From positions 744,001-808,000 of the forward strand of contig RSEE01000009.1 of NCBI GenBank assembly GCA_003971905.1: a stretch of 64,000 nucleotides of DNA. The letters run 5' to 3'. A program made the translations under genes and the position numbers. The stretch is from Moniliella sp. 'wahieum' (taxonomy: Eukaryota > Basidiomycota > Moniliellomycetes > Moniliellales > Moniliellaceae). A model generated the notes under the pieces. That model did no database searches, had not been told where the DNA came from, and was given only the letters and a program-made list of their open reading frames with translations. The first letter of the stretch is position 1. Every line of letters begins with the position of its first letter. Positions 11,101 to 21,754 of the stretch are shown here, piece after piece.

Positions 11101-12905
11101 GCGTTCGCTGCTTGATGGTTTGGCTACTGATGAACCGGTGTTGCTCCTTGGCGTGGCCGACTGTCCTCGGGAGGAGCTCGATCCTGAGGTGGCAGGGTGG
11201 TTTGCTGAGCGGGGAATGAGGCTTGAACCGCCCTCGCAGGCGAAGCGTCATGCTTTCTTCTCGCCTCTCCTCTCCTACCTTGCTCAGCCCCCGCCTTTCT
11301 TCCCTGGTGGTGTGCCCAAGGTCCGCCGCATTCTACCCGACCTTCCATTGGCTCCCGCTCTGCCGCCGCGTCAACCGACCAAGGCAGAGTTGCAGGAGCA
11401 AATTGCTTCGGACGAACGATTGCTGGAGCAACTCAAATTCAAACTAGGACCTGTCCTTGCAGAATTGCGCAAGAAGTTCAAAGTGTTCACCAAGAACGTC
11501 TGGGTACGCATCCCCCGCTTATTAGGTGCCCTGAATGCGAAGCTGACGTTGATGTGCAGGAGGAGTACAATCTCACCTATCTGACTTCTAACTTCCCCTG
11601 GAAACGCGAGAAGGGGCAGTACATTCTGGACCTTCCCTACGACAAGTCCCCCGAGGAGATTGAAAAGAACCGTCGTGCCCGGGCTGCCGCCAAGCGGGCA
11701 GAGACGATGCGGAAGAAGCAGGCCAAGCAGAGCCGACGGATCTCCATCCACCAGCTGACCAACCCAACTCCAGACTCCGCCTCTGGCCTGGATGGGAACG
11801 GGGAGGAAGCGAATGGCCAAGCCCAGTCGAATGGTCATGCCATTGCCGCAGAGGGCGATGTGGCTACGGGCGAAACCGCTCCCCTTGCGGCTAATCCAAC
11901 GATTTCGGGCGATCGGGGGGAGAATGAGTCTCCACTGGACGTGTCGATGCAGGAAGCCGGCGCTGAAGATGCCGAGGCGAACAAAGATGTGGACGAGGTA
12001 ACGGCGGCAGCACAAGCAGCTGATGAGGAGGAGGCCGATACGATTACCTGGCAGCGCACTGTGCTCTACACGACAACGCTGGAACGGATGCAGAAAAAAC
12101 TGTACTATGACCAGTACATGTGTGTATCGGCCTTTGTCCAGGACCTCCAACAGATCACACACAACGCGCGAGGCGGCCGAAGTGGTGGATGGCGAGCGGG
12201 CTCTCAAGGCGCACCAGATGCTCAACATGGCCAGCATCCTCCTCGACCAATTTGTCGAGCCTGCCTTCCGAGCCGAGTGCGAACGCATGGCAGTCCGAGT
12301 GGCCCAGCGCCAGTTGGCTGAGGGGTCGAAGGAAAAGGAAAAGAATGAGGAGGAGGAAAAAAAAAGGGCAAAGGCAAAGACAAGGGCAAGGAAAATGAGA
12401 ACGACAAGGGCAAGGAAAATGAGAAGGAAGAGAAAAGGAAAAGGAGCAGGAACAAGCTACTGCCCCAGTACCAGGGAGTGTGCCCGGCGCGGACCAGGTT
12501 GAGATGGGTCCCACTGCCCCCGTCCCTATCGGCCCAGGGACTGTAAGCCCCCCAAGACTCAACGGCTTCAAACGCCTGCATGATGACGGGCCAGAGGCGA
12601 CGTTGGCGTCCAAGAGAACCCGCTTGGTGGAGCTCTTGTCCCCTGCGCCCACAGCCGAAGCCCCAGCTGTTGTCCCTGAGCATCGCCCGTCTTGTCCCCC
12701 TCTGGTCGCTGAGGTGCAAAGCAAGCTCGATGGTCTGGAAGGGTTTAGTGTCGAGGAACTCGAAGCGGTGCGAGCGGCGTGCTTTGACCGGCTCTGGGCG
12801 CAGCGATCCAGCTGGGATCGAGACCCTGTGGCGCGGTCCATGGTGCAAGCGATTGCCCAGGCAGTCAGTGCATGGCAAAGCCGATTGGAGCGCGAGGTGG
12901 AGTAG
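8129..12905 (+). CDS. YTA7: Yta7/ATAD2-type AAA-ATPase with bromodomain-like region
   Basis: Yta7/ATAD2 is a nuclear chromatin-bound AAA-ATPase acting on histone H3-H4. Order of regions: acidic/basic N-terminus with Asp-Ala repeats (8480-8600) and 'VRTTRNGRITRRSQ'; 'GGGDLPFGGAATWDQLPKSM'; AAA1 with a Walker A recoverable across two one-base deletions (9829-9831, 9851-9856), Walker B/'DEIDGLAPVRSSKQDQIHAS', and '[20 protein letters not shown]' with the arginine finger; a degenerate AAA2 ('HGSGGNGQKEIARALLYKLE'); then a bromodomain-like region from about 11480, split by a 56-bp intron at 11504-11559, and a Lys/Glu-rich tract. About ten homopolymer or dinucleotide indels break the frame (e.g. 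10107-10109, 10137-10141, 10649-10651, 10977-10981, 12357-12365). Start chosen as 'MPRRTRAAAAS'; the N-terminus is the least certain part. Confidence 0.88.
8482..8594 (+). repeat. GATGCC hexanucleotide microsatellite in coding sequence
   Basis: Roughly fifteen GATGCC units with two variant interruptions (CCTGAC early on; GGCC near 8543). In the Yta7 frame it encodes alternating Asp-Ala in the acidic N-terminus. The GGCC interruption shifts frame. Confidence 0.8.
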
Positions 12906-13399
12906 GGCAAGGCGCATCGCATCCCACTGCTTTCTTCTTCTACGAGTAATAGTAATTGCATCGATCAACATATCGCGGGCTGTTAGACGCAGGTGTGGTG
13001 GATGTGTTCTCTGATTCCATCCCCACCGCCTGTGTGGGGATGTAGATGTTGTGCTATCTATCATACTACGCCATCCACCAGACATAAGCTCAGACTACAG
13101 GCGTTTTGCAAGCAGAGGACTTTTTGTTCCACGAGAGGGACCAGCACGCAGGAATATACAGAGAGAGAAGAGAATGAAGAATTTGTCGAAGTGGGTGATG
13201 TGGGCATCGCAGAGAGGCTGACTTCCTGGCGGAAGGACGTTCTTCGCGCTGGCTTCTTGCAACAGTAAGTGTCTGCACCTTCTCTTTCTGCTTCAATGTT
13301 GTGTACAACTACGCGGGGTGGACGCTTCTTGTGAGAGGTGGTACAATGATGTTGTTGGGACCCGTGGTCCCGTACTTAGGCCAAGGCGCCTCATCACCC

Positions 13400-13570
13400 T
13401 TCACCCCTGATTTGTCCTCCGAAGCCTCCACGTGTATACTCAGGCTTGTCTGAACCCCTGTCTCTAGGTGTGGCACAAGGCTTAGACCTCAACCACCACC
13501 ATCGCGATTGCATTGCTCTACATTTCCAGAGGTTCTTCACCCAATCCCTTGGGTTCCTCCGGTCTTACAG
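13400..13570 (+). repeat. Possible diverged copy of repeat family R3
   Basis: The stretch 'ggcttagacctcaaccaccacca.cgcgattgcat' near 13480-13520 resembles 'ggcttagaccattaccactaccactagtgcgattgcatc' of the R3 copy at 24575. Similarity outside this core is weak. The rest of 12906-13760 holds no gene that I can see. Confidence 0.3.
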
Positions 13571-13764
13571 ATGTTGACGCTTGAGACAGTGTGTGTGTGA
13601 CTCGGACCTTAGTGCGGAGGCCTGTGCGGGCCTCTCATCTGGAAAGATGGTGACGGGCTTCACCAAATGATCATTTATGAATGATGACCCGCGGCCCCAC
13701 CTTCTTTCTCAGTTCTCAGTGCTGTGCTAGCCCATATCAACATGGGCATATGTATAAAGCTTAC

Positions 13765-13880
13765 AAGGAGAACCACCGGGCCTACGGCCTGGTCAGCTGG
13801 GGCTTTGCCCCAGCTGCCGTTCCCCCTTCGCCACCGTAGCCACCGTTCCACCGTCGCCAACACCGGCATAGAGAAATAAT
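13765..13880 (+). repeat. Outer inverted repeat R4, left arm
   Basis: 'ccaccgggcctacggcc' then 'ggtcagctggg', and further on 'gccaccgttcc', match the reverse complement of 16880-17015. The two arms bracket the retrotransposon block. Confidence 0.65.
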
Positions 13881-13959
13881 ATCACCGATGCGTGCTGCTG
13901 GCTGTGGGTGGGGGTGGTGTGGGGTGGCGTGGAACGTGGCACGGGGCAGCTGATGTAAA

Positions 13960-15845
13960 AAGTGCACAGGGCGAATGGAGGAATAATATACAGCCACGTC
14001 GCCATGCTCGACTTTACCAACGCGTTCAACACCGTGCGCCGTCGCACACTCGCCAACGCGCTCCATGCCTACGCCCCCATCTCCTCACCTTGGGCCGATG
14101 GATCTATGGTTCCCCCACCCAGCTTTGGGTTGCGTCGGGCGGAAATGAGACCAGCATCCTGTCGGCAGAGGGCGTACGGCAGGGCGACCCCCTCGCCCCC
14201 TTTTCTTCTCCATCGCAGTGCGGCCCACGCTAGAGAAGTTGAGAGATGCTCTGCCACCGGGGCACCTGGTGATGGCATACCTGGACGACATTACGATTTT
14301 CGGTCCAGGGCCAGGCATTACCGGCCAAGCCGCGGAGATTTTGGAAGACGACGCGTCAGGCCTCAAGCTCACCTGCGCAAGTGTGTCGAGCGGGACCGGG
14401 ACCAGATTCGGGAGGATGGTCTGCAGGCTCTGGGCACTTGTGTGGGAGGGGTAGACTGTCGTCGATCGTGGCTCCGGGCCCAACTGGCCAGTCTGAGGGA
14501 GAACATGCCTAAGTTTGATGGCATCACCCGCCAGGGACGCCTCTTACTATGGCGGCTCAGCACTCAGACCAAGCTGCGCTACCTGCTCCGCGCCATGCAG
14601 ATGGAAGGAGAGCTAGACGACGTGCTGGCCGAGATTGATGCCTTCATCTGTACGGAGTTCAGACGGATCCGGGGCGACGAGGATCCCCAAGGTGCCAAGG
14701 ACGACCACTTCGACATGCTCATGAGCCTGCCCCTCCGGCTGGGAGGATGTGGCAGCCCGCTTTACTCGTATATCGCGCCCCACGCCCGTGCCGCGGCCAA
14801 CGAGGTCAACGACTATCTTATTACCACTTATGTTGACCGTTCGGGACCGCAAACGGCAAGGGCCAACGCATTTACGAAGCAACGCCAGCGCTGCCGCGAG
14901 ATGTGGGAGCAAAGTCGACAGGAGCTGCTCCAGAAGCTGGACGCTGCCGATGGTCGCCATGTGGTTGAGCACAGCAACCCGCTGAGCCACAACTGGCTCT
15001 CCACCATTCCGTCCGTCCGTCGTACCTCAAGCTCTCCGACCAGCAGGTCCAGGTCGGTCTCCAGCTCCGCACGCTGTGCCGCACCACGCGCAGCATGTGC
15101 AAGTGCGGCATCATGTCCTCGCTGGAACATATCATGTCTTGCACCCGCTCCCAGGCCAAGTTTGGTGCGTTGCATGACGCAGTGCGGAAGCCCATTCTCC
15201 AGCTCCTACGCTCCGTCCCGACACCCACGTCTGCAACGAACCTATGGTGGAGGAAGAGGATGGGACGAGGCGTGGACCGAGGGCACAGCGCACCGACTAC
15301 CGCGTGATGGGGCCCGGAGCACTCGGAGGATCAGGAATGGAGGTAGACCACACGCTGCGCGACACGGGATCGCTGGAGGCGCAGAGCGCGTTCCGGAGGG
15401 TGGTGCATGAGAGCACCGCAACCCCCTTGGAACGCCGGGAGAAGGAGCTGCTTCGGCTGCTTGAACAAGCAGAATGCGACAAGAACGCCAAGTACCAGGG
15501 ACGCACTCAAGAGCCGTTTTTCCCCCTGGTTTTGACGCCGCCAGGATACTACGGCACCAAGACGGCGGGCAAGTTGTTTGCGCATTGGAAGGAGTTGGCT
15601 ACTAAGTCTCAGTGGAAATGGTTCCTCGCTCGGATGTCAACCACGTTCCTCCGTGTCCACACGCGCTTCCTAGGGTACGGGACCGGATGGCGAGAACCAG
15701 AGTCCTGATATGCGGGCGATCCCCTGGTTCCTTGACCTTAGTGGCGCCCCCAAGTAACCCCCGCAAGATGAACGGTTAGCTTTAGACGTAGCGCTCCCCC
15801 TGTCCCAGCCTTAAGCTCTGTCAATGATATGGATTCGGAAGTAGA
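13960..15845 (+). mobile_element. Non-LTR retrotransposon, 5'-truncated, longest copy (D)
   Basis: Reverse-transcriptase motifs in order: motif A 'MLDFTNAFNTVRRR' (14004), motif B 'SAEGVRQGDPLAPF' (14160), motif C 'MAYLDDITIFG' (14272). A thumb-like region follows (to about 14850), then a CxC(x8)Hx3C knuckle ('CKCGIMSSLEHIMSC', about 15098) and a C-terminal segment with 'DYRVMGPGALGGSGMEVD', 'ERREKELLRLLEQAE' and 'GYYGTKTAGKLFAHWKELAT'. I read that last part as a restriction-enzyme-like endonuclease by position and motif spacing, as in early-branching non-LTR elements (R2, CRE and Utopia groups). The region before motif A is missing and at least three frameshifts occur, so the copy is dead. 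The 3' end is near AGCTCTGTCAATG, with no clear poly(A). Confidence 0.85.
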
Positions 15846-16074
15846 GATGAAAGAGTCCTTCATCGATCAATCTGCAAATTTCAAGCTTCAAAAGCTGCCT
15901 CTTTGAATCAACCAGACAAGTGGCTTCCACACCTTCAGTTGCAAAACCTCCAGCCCCCCGTGGCTTCTCTCTACTGTCATAAAATACGTTTTTTATGCAA
16001 TGGCATATGTATACTTTTAGCGACGACGAACGACGCAAATAAGAAGCGTATCTATCAGCAGTCTGGGCGCAGTA

Positions 16075-16278
16075 GAGGGAGTCGGAGGTCAGATGGTACA
16101 GTACTACTGTAAACAGAAGTGCATCCGCGGCACAACCACAGACGATTGGCTGATAGAGGTGCTAACCGCGCTAGCCGAGGGAGTCGGAGGTCAGATGGTA
16201 CAGTACTACTGTAAACAGAAGTGCATCCGCGGCACAACCACAGACGATTGGCTGATAGAGGTGCTAACCGCGCTAGCC
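16075..16278 (+). repeat. Perfect 2 x 102-bp tandem repeat
   Basis: 16075-16176 and 16177-16278 read as identical copies. The unit is exactly 34 codons and stays open in one frame (16093-16335), encoding two copies of a segment containing 'KQKCIRGTTTDDWLIEVLTA'. No domain recognised. Identity without divergence means a recent duplication or an assembly artefact. Confidence 0.9.
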
Positions 16279-16329
16279 TCTGACATGCACAGCCAATTCA
16301 GAGGATGCGTTGTGAGCGCCATAGCAAAC

Positions 16330-16625
16330 ACATAACTGCTAGAGTGCGACTTGGGAGCACTCGCGATCCTATGGATCAGCTGCAAAGCAGCCTTCAGACA
16401 AGGGGTGAAGGCAAAGTGGTGAGCCACAAGTCTTCAAGCAACGTCTGAAGGGAAGGAGAAAGGAGAGAGAGAAGGGAGATGGAGCGAGCAGGGCGTGCGC
16501 GGCCTGCGAGCGGAACGCTTCCGCTCGGCTAGGCGAGCGTCACCGATCCATTGAGGGCCGCGCAGGAGAACCCTAGCAGTACCCTCTAACAATAACAAGC
16601 ATAAAGGAGGTAGATCCCTAAGTCA
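16330..16625 (+). repeat. Dispersed repeat family R2, copy 1
   Basis: Begins 'agagtgcgacttgggagcac' and continues through 'cagctgcaaagcagccttcaga', 'aaagtggtgagccacaagtc' and 'gtgcgcggcctg'. The same order is seen at 49095-49500 (+) and, for the first part, on the minus strand at 41095-41255. No coding potential. Confidence 0.65.
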
Positions 16626-16631
16626 CGTCCA

Positions 16632-16736
16632 TTTCATTGACAGAGCTTAAGGCTGGGACAGGGGGAACGCTACGTCTAACCGTAACCGTTCATCTTGCGG
16701 GGGTTACTTGGAGGCGCCACTAAGGTCAAGGGTTAA
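16632..16736 (-). mobile_element. Non-LTR retrotransposon 3'-tail fragment (E), inverted relative to copy D
   Basis: Reverse complement of this segment is nearly identical to 15735-15835: 'ccttgaccttagtggcgcc', 'caagtaacccccgcaagatg', 'ccctgtcccagccttaagct'. Only the last ~100 bp of the element is present. It faces copy D tail-to-tail about 0.8 kb away. Confidence 0.8.
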
Positions 16737-16879
16737 TAAAAGAGACCCGTTTTTTCTTTACGTAAAGTTACACAAGCATACCACCTGGCACGTTCAACCC
16801 GCGCGTTCCAGGCGGGCGCAGCCAGGCGGATGCACATGGGTGATAAAATTCCGCCCAAGGCGTAGTGGTGAATACAATT

Positions 16880-17015
16880 CCGCTCTCCAGCGTGGAACGG
16901 TGGAGTGGCGACGGGGGGAACGGTGGCTAAGGTGGCGACGGTGCACCAAGCACCAAGCTGGGGCGGCCCAGCTGACCGGGCCGTAGGCCCGGTGGTCTTC
17001 TAGTCTTCTAGTCTT
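16880..17015 (-). repeat. Outer inverted repeat R4, right arm
   Basis: Reverse complement of the left arm at 13765-13880: 'cagctgaccgggccgtaggc' and 'ggaacggtggctaaggtggc'. Followed by a duplicated 'tcttctagtc'. Confidence 0.65.
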
Positions 17016-17626
17016 AGATCTTATTGGCTGCCCCATATCCTTCTGGGTAGTCGCTCCGCGATGCATGACTAGCATGGTCGTTAGTCAGCATGTGTGTCGT
17101 GCTAAACTGTCTCACTGTTTCATGTTGCGGTTGTTCGCATTATTGTCAGCCGCTCGCTCTCAGCTGGCAAGCGTTATCCCACTGCTATCCCTCCTGCGCC
17201 ACCATCCCGCAGACCTCCACAATCTGGACCAAGACTCGGTCTGTGCTGTCTGTTTACTACGCGAAACTAAGCTGAGCCAAATACGAAAAGGCGTTGAGTT
17301 GCAGAGGGGCCTACTGGCCCTCTCTGTGAGATTTTGTGCTACTGTTGATGATATAATAGGTTACCGATCCTCGGCGACTGCCCGTCATCGATCATCTGGC
17401 AAGCTTCCAATCTCCTGTCGTTCAGCCTCAACCGCACCCTGTAGGACATCCTTTACAGCATTTTACCTCTCTACTCACTACTTCCGCCACCGATACCTTC
17501 GCCTCCCCTCTGGAACCCATATAATAATACCCGTCCTAACTCACGGTCAACAACTGCGTCAACCCTCAGCAGTCATCTCTTCGGTTCTGGTGTACTTCCG
17601 TCACCTAATTTCCTTTCCTTTTTGTC

Positions 17627-19567
17627 ATGAACTCACAAAAGGAAGTTACGGAAAGCGCCCAGGCGTCAACCGAAAACTACGCCAAGAAGGACTTTACCGG
17701 CGACATTGCCACTGCTAAAAACTCAAGCGGGGATCTAGACGCGCCTACGACGCATGTCGTTGCCGCCGAACCAGGCGGAGAGTACGAAAAAGCGAACGGC
17801 CATGACGAAGACGACGACTTGGAGGCACGCATGGGCTACAAGAGCGAATTCTCAAGAGAGTTCAAGAGCTTAAGCACCATCTCGTTTGCTTTTTCGATCA
17901 TGTTAGTCGATCCCTTCTATTTCCATTGTTGCTACGTTGCCAAAGAATCATCCACTGACCAGTACCTTTAACCAATGCAGGGGCCTGGTGTCTTCAGTCA
18001 CTTCTACCTTCAACACGCCTTATCAAGCTGGAGGTCCCACAGCTGTCGTATGGTCTTGGTTCATGGGCTCATGCTTCAACATGGCGCTTGGATCAGCCAT
18101 CGGTGAGCTCGTATCGGCATATCCTTCTGCTGGAGGGTTGTATTCAGCTTCTGGCCTTGTCGTTCCACGCCGGTGGGCGCCCATCGTTGCCTGGATCACA
18201 GGCTGGCTCAATTTCACTGGACAAATCGCCGGCATTGCGGGGACGGGGTGGGGCCTTGCATCTATGCTCTGGGCATATGCATATGTTGCCAATGGGTACA
18301 TCCCAGCACCCAACGTCTACGAAACCAACACAGGCGCGTACGTTGGTCTCTACATTGCTATCATGTGCATCCATGGTATGATCTGTAGCTTCCCCAATCG
18401 TTGGCTAGCCAAGTTCACTTCAAGTTACGTCTTTATCAATCTGGGTGCGACTGTTGTCACGGCTATTGTGTGCCTGTCCCGGACGCCCTCAGACGAGATG
18501 CTAAGTTCACATGATGCAGTGGGAAATTTGCAGGATTACACCGGGTGGGGGTCTAAGGCAATGGCGCTTTTTATCGGTCTTCAGTCTGTCCAGTTTGTAA
18601 TGACAGGTACGTCCTTTTTTCTTTTTACCCTATAGCCTCGTATGTGTAACTGACTCGTGTTCTCGTGTCGAATCCCTCAGACTACGACGCTAGCGCTCAT
18701 ATGTCCGAGGACATTGCTCGGGCTTCTGTTGCAGCTCCTGTTGCGATCTTTGTCGCCATTGTCGGCACCGGCTTGTTTGGGCTATTCCTTAACATTGCGA
18801 TGGCCTACAGCTCAGGTGGGATTGATTTGAGCAACACAGACAACATGCCCGGGGGCCTGATCTTTGCCCAGATTCTTCGTGTGCGCGCCACCAAGACAGG
18901 GTTTCTCATCATTTGGCCTTTCATCATGGCCGTTGCATGGTTCGTAATCCAGACCTCTCTCCAGGCCAATGCTCGATCATTCTATGCCTTCTCTCGCGAC
19001 GGCGGTCTGCCCGACAATAAGTTCTTTGCTCGGATCAACAGCAAGACTAAACAGACCGTCAACGCCGTCTGGCTCGTCGTCGCTTTAGACATTCTCATCA
19101 TCTTCTTGGCGTTTGCCTCCCGTGTAGCCGTGGAGGCTGTTTTTTCCCTCTCAGCCCTAGGTATGGATACGTCGTACCTCATCCCCATCATCTGTCGGCA
19201 AATCTTTCAAGACCATCCAGAGGTCCAATTCCAGCCGGGTCCCTTTTATTTAGGCCGGGGGTGGTTTTCATACCTGGTAAACGCCATCGCAATCGTTTGG
19301 ACCACGTTTGAAGTGACTGTCTTGTCCTTCCCTACCGTTCGGCATTACGGCGCAACAACGTTCAATTGGAGCTGGGTTATTATGTGGGGCGTCTTGGTTA
19401 TCGCCATGACGTGGTATGCACTCTTCGCGTGGAAGACCTACCACGGTCCCATATCCACTCTCAACAAGTCCCAGCTGGAGAAACTTGGAATCGTCGACCG
19501 TCAGGAGGACGGCAGCAATCTTGCCGTGCCCATCGAGCCGCAGAAGGATGACGACATCTCAAAATGA
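17627..19567 (+). CDS. Amino-acid/GABA/choline permease (APC superfamily, ACT family)
   Basis: Membrane transporter resembling fungal Uga4/Hnm1-type permeases for GABA, choline or related amines. Exons 17627-17901, 17981-18606 and 18681-19567 are joined by introns of 79 and 74 bp, giving 595 residues. One of the few genes in the window with no frame break. The cytosolic N-terminus is polar and acidic. Family motifs include 'FAFSIMGLVSSVTSTFNTP', 'GGPTAVVWSWFMGSCFNMAL', 'GELVSAYPSAGGLYSASGL', 'GWLNFTGQIAGIAGTGWG' and 'QANARSFYAFSRDGGLPDNK'. About twelve hydrophobic segments, with a hydrophilic C-terminus. A long leader (from about 17100) precedes the ATG. The substrate cannot be fixed from sequence alone. 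Confidence 0.93.
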
Positions 19568-20068
19568 TCACAGGTGAGGGTACCTGCATCAGGCTGGGCA
19601 TAAGTTCGTCCTCACCTTCCCTTCCATCTCTACACTACCCCCTCTTTCCTTTACTTCATTTCTGATTCATCCTGTCCTGCCTGTCTGGACTCCCCTGTGG
19701 GGCATTCGCGGTACCCCATCGTTGGCCCGTATCTCTTCCAACTCTGAACATGATGCGTGCTTGGACCCTACTTGTGCCCCTTCCCGCCTACAGTCCCTCC
19801 CTTTGAGCCACGCACTGTATATACCTGCTCGAGGCCTACGTTGCGTATATGTATCTCCCCTCGAGGCCCATTTGTCCTAAGATTGTGTCTTCATCATACT
19901 GTTAACGCAACAGTATGAATCCCACCATCATAAAATCAGTTGCAGTTCAAGTTAATACTCGGGAGCACGGAGCAACGGAACCGGTCGCAGCAGGAGCTCG
20001 AGTGTTGATGGGACGGACTTGGTAAGGTCTAGAATTACATTACACGGAGGCGCCTGAGAGCGATAGAC
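19568..20068. other. Convergent intergenic region
   Basis: 3' flanks of the permease (+) and NHP2 (-). No gene or repeat family member recognised. Confidence 0.5.
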
Positions 20069-20798
20069 TCAGACGACCGACATGACCAGCTTTTCGTCGA
20101 GAGCCTTCACTTCCGTGTGAATCGCATCGTACTCGGCTTGGTAATCCTCCTTGGCTGGTGCCGCCTTCTTGCCGCCCGAGGGAACGATCATGATGCAGGA
20201 CGTAGCCCGCTTGGTCGACGAGGCAGATCCGAGACCGTCTTTGGAGGCAACAAAGATGTAGGGAACGCCATTGTCTTCACACAGGATGGGCAAGTGAGAG
20301 AGGATGTCCATGGGGCTGATGTCGCCGGCCAGGACCACCAGGCCCTTCTCGCCTTTGCGGAGGCTCTTAACAACCTCTTTGACACCGCGGCGAACGTGGC
20401 CACGGCTCTTTCCAGCCTTCTTGATGGTCTTGAAGAGCTTCTTGGTAAGCTTCTTCTGGGCAAGAGGGTCTGGAAAGAGATGAGCTTGAGTTAGTCCTCG
20501 GAACCGGGTAGGCTATGCCGCAGCAGAGGGCACAGAGGAGGGAAAGAGAAGGCAAAGAAGCATAATACGCACGAGCAATGGGGCTCAAGTTTTCCGGCTC
20601 GGCCAGCTTCTCATCGCCCTCGGTGTCAATGGCAAACGTAGCGTCGCCGGCAGTGGTGTCAGCGTCCTTGGCCTTTTTGTCCTTCTTCTCCTTCTTGTCC
20701 TTCTTAGACTTTTTGCTGACGTGGGAGGCGTCGGCAGCAGAAACAGTGGAGGCATCAGCCATGGCCACGTCCTCGTTCTTCTTCTCGTGCTTGCCCAT
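20069..20798 (-). CDS. NHP2: Nhp2, H/ACA snoRNP core protein (L7Ae family)
   Basis: Nhp2 is an L7Ae-type RNA-binding core subunit of nucleolar H/ACA snoRNPs, needed for rRNA pseudouridylation and processing. Exons on the minus strand are 20798-20573 and 20469-20069, with a 103-bp intron (20470-20572), giving 208 residues. The N-terminus is Lys/Asp-rich ('SKKSKKDKKEKKDKKAK'), longer than in yeast. The L7Ae domain follows: 'HPLAQKKLTKKLFKTIKKA', 'RRGVKEVVKSLRKGEKGLVV', 'AGDISPMDILSHLPILCEDN' and 'VPYIFVASKDGLGSASSTKR'. The frame is intact. The ATG at 20798 was preferred over an upstream in-frame ATG because it begins the conserved-style 'MGKHEKKNED' and lacks the low-complexity leader. Confidence 0.93.
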
Positions 20799-21754
20799 TG
20801 TTGGTTTGGTCGGTGGTGGAAGCGTAACGAAGCGGCAGGGCTCGGCCCTCCAAATTTTGTCCACGGCTGCGGTTGCTTGCTTAGGGCAGGGGCGGAACAA
20901 TTTTTTTCTTGGGGGTGCATTCCGCTCTGACTGAACGCCCGCCAAAACCTTCATCCGTTGATGCATGGTGTGTGGTGCGTGGTGCGTGATGCATCTTCAA
21001 TCTTCAAGCTTCAAGTTTCAACAGCTTCAAGCTGCAAGTTTGGTTGCATATTTCAAAACTGGATGCAATATCATCATCACGCATTATCATCGCTCTTTGA
21101 TCCTCGGCCTCATCGCAAGCGTTGTGTTTTGCTGATGAACCAGGTGGGTCGTTGATGACGTTGATGTTGATCTTCAGCATCCTTTGACCATCTCGTACTC
21201 TCCCCCAACGCAGCTTCAGGCTTCAGATTTCTGGCCTCGAGAATCTTGAGGCCCAGGCGGTTTCATAAACCCATTTATTCTGAACAGGTCCTAATCGACG
21301 GAAACATTATTATCGCGAAGGCGGCGCCTCTTTTTTCGCCTGTACGCACTGCTTCTTCTTCACCTGCCTGGCAGGGACGGTAAGAAGCTCCTGGGCGTTC
21401 AGACAGGGACAAATTAATTAGCGCAGTCGCTTGACCTAAGATGATCTCGATGATCGATCCTAGAGCAAGAAGAGCAAGCAGCAAAAGCAGTGGTGCACGG
21501 GTAGGGGCAGGGAAGGTGGCGTTTTGGGAGGGAGGGGGTAACATTAAACGGATAGCGGATGACTTGATTTGACAGTGCCCAAGTAATAGGGGTTCGGCGG
21601 AGTGAGTAATTTCCTCATGGGGAGGGTGGGGGAACCAGGGTTAGAGGCGATCGAATCTGAACCTCAAAGTAGGGAAGCACCTCCAAGGCGGCAACCCATA
21701 ATCCGGGAGTGAGTGGGAGTAAGGCTGCGTAGGGCGCGGGGGAGAAACGGAAGG
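20799..21754. other. Intergenic region between NHP2 and the SIS-domain gene
   Basis: Promoter side of NHP2 (minus strand), with 'caagcttcaagtttcaacagcttcaagc' palindrome-rich sequence at 21003-21035. The remainder is probably the 3' flank of the next minus-strand gene. No gene seen. Confidence 0.45.

Noticed and set aside
16093..16335. The 80-codon frame with two 34-residue repeats as a real gene
   Set aside because: No start context, splice signals or homologue recognised, and it sits in a block of dead repeats; reported as a repeat instead.
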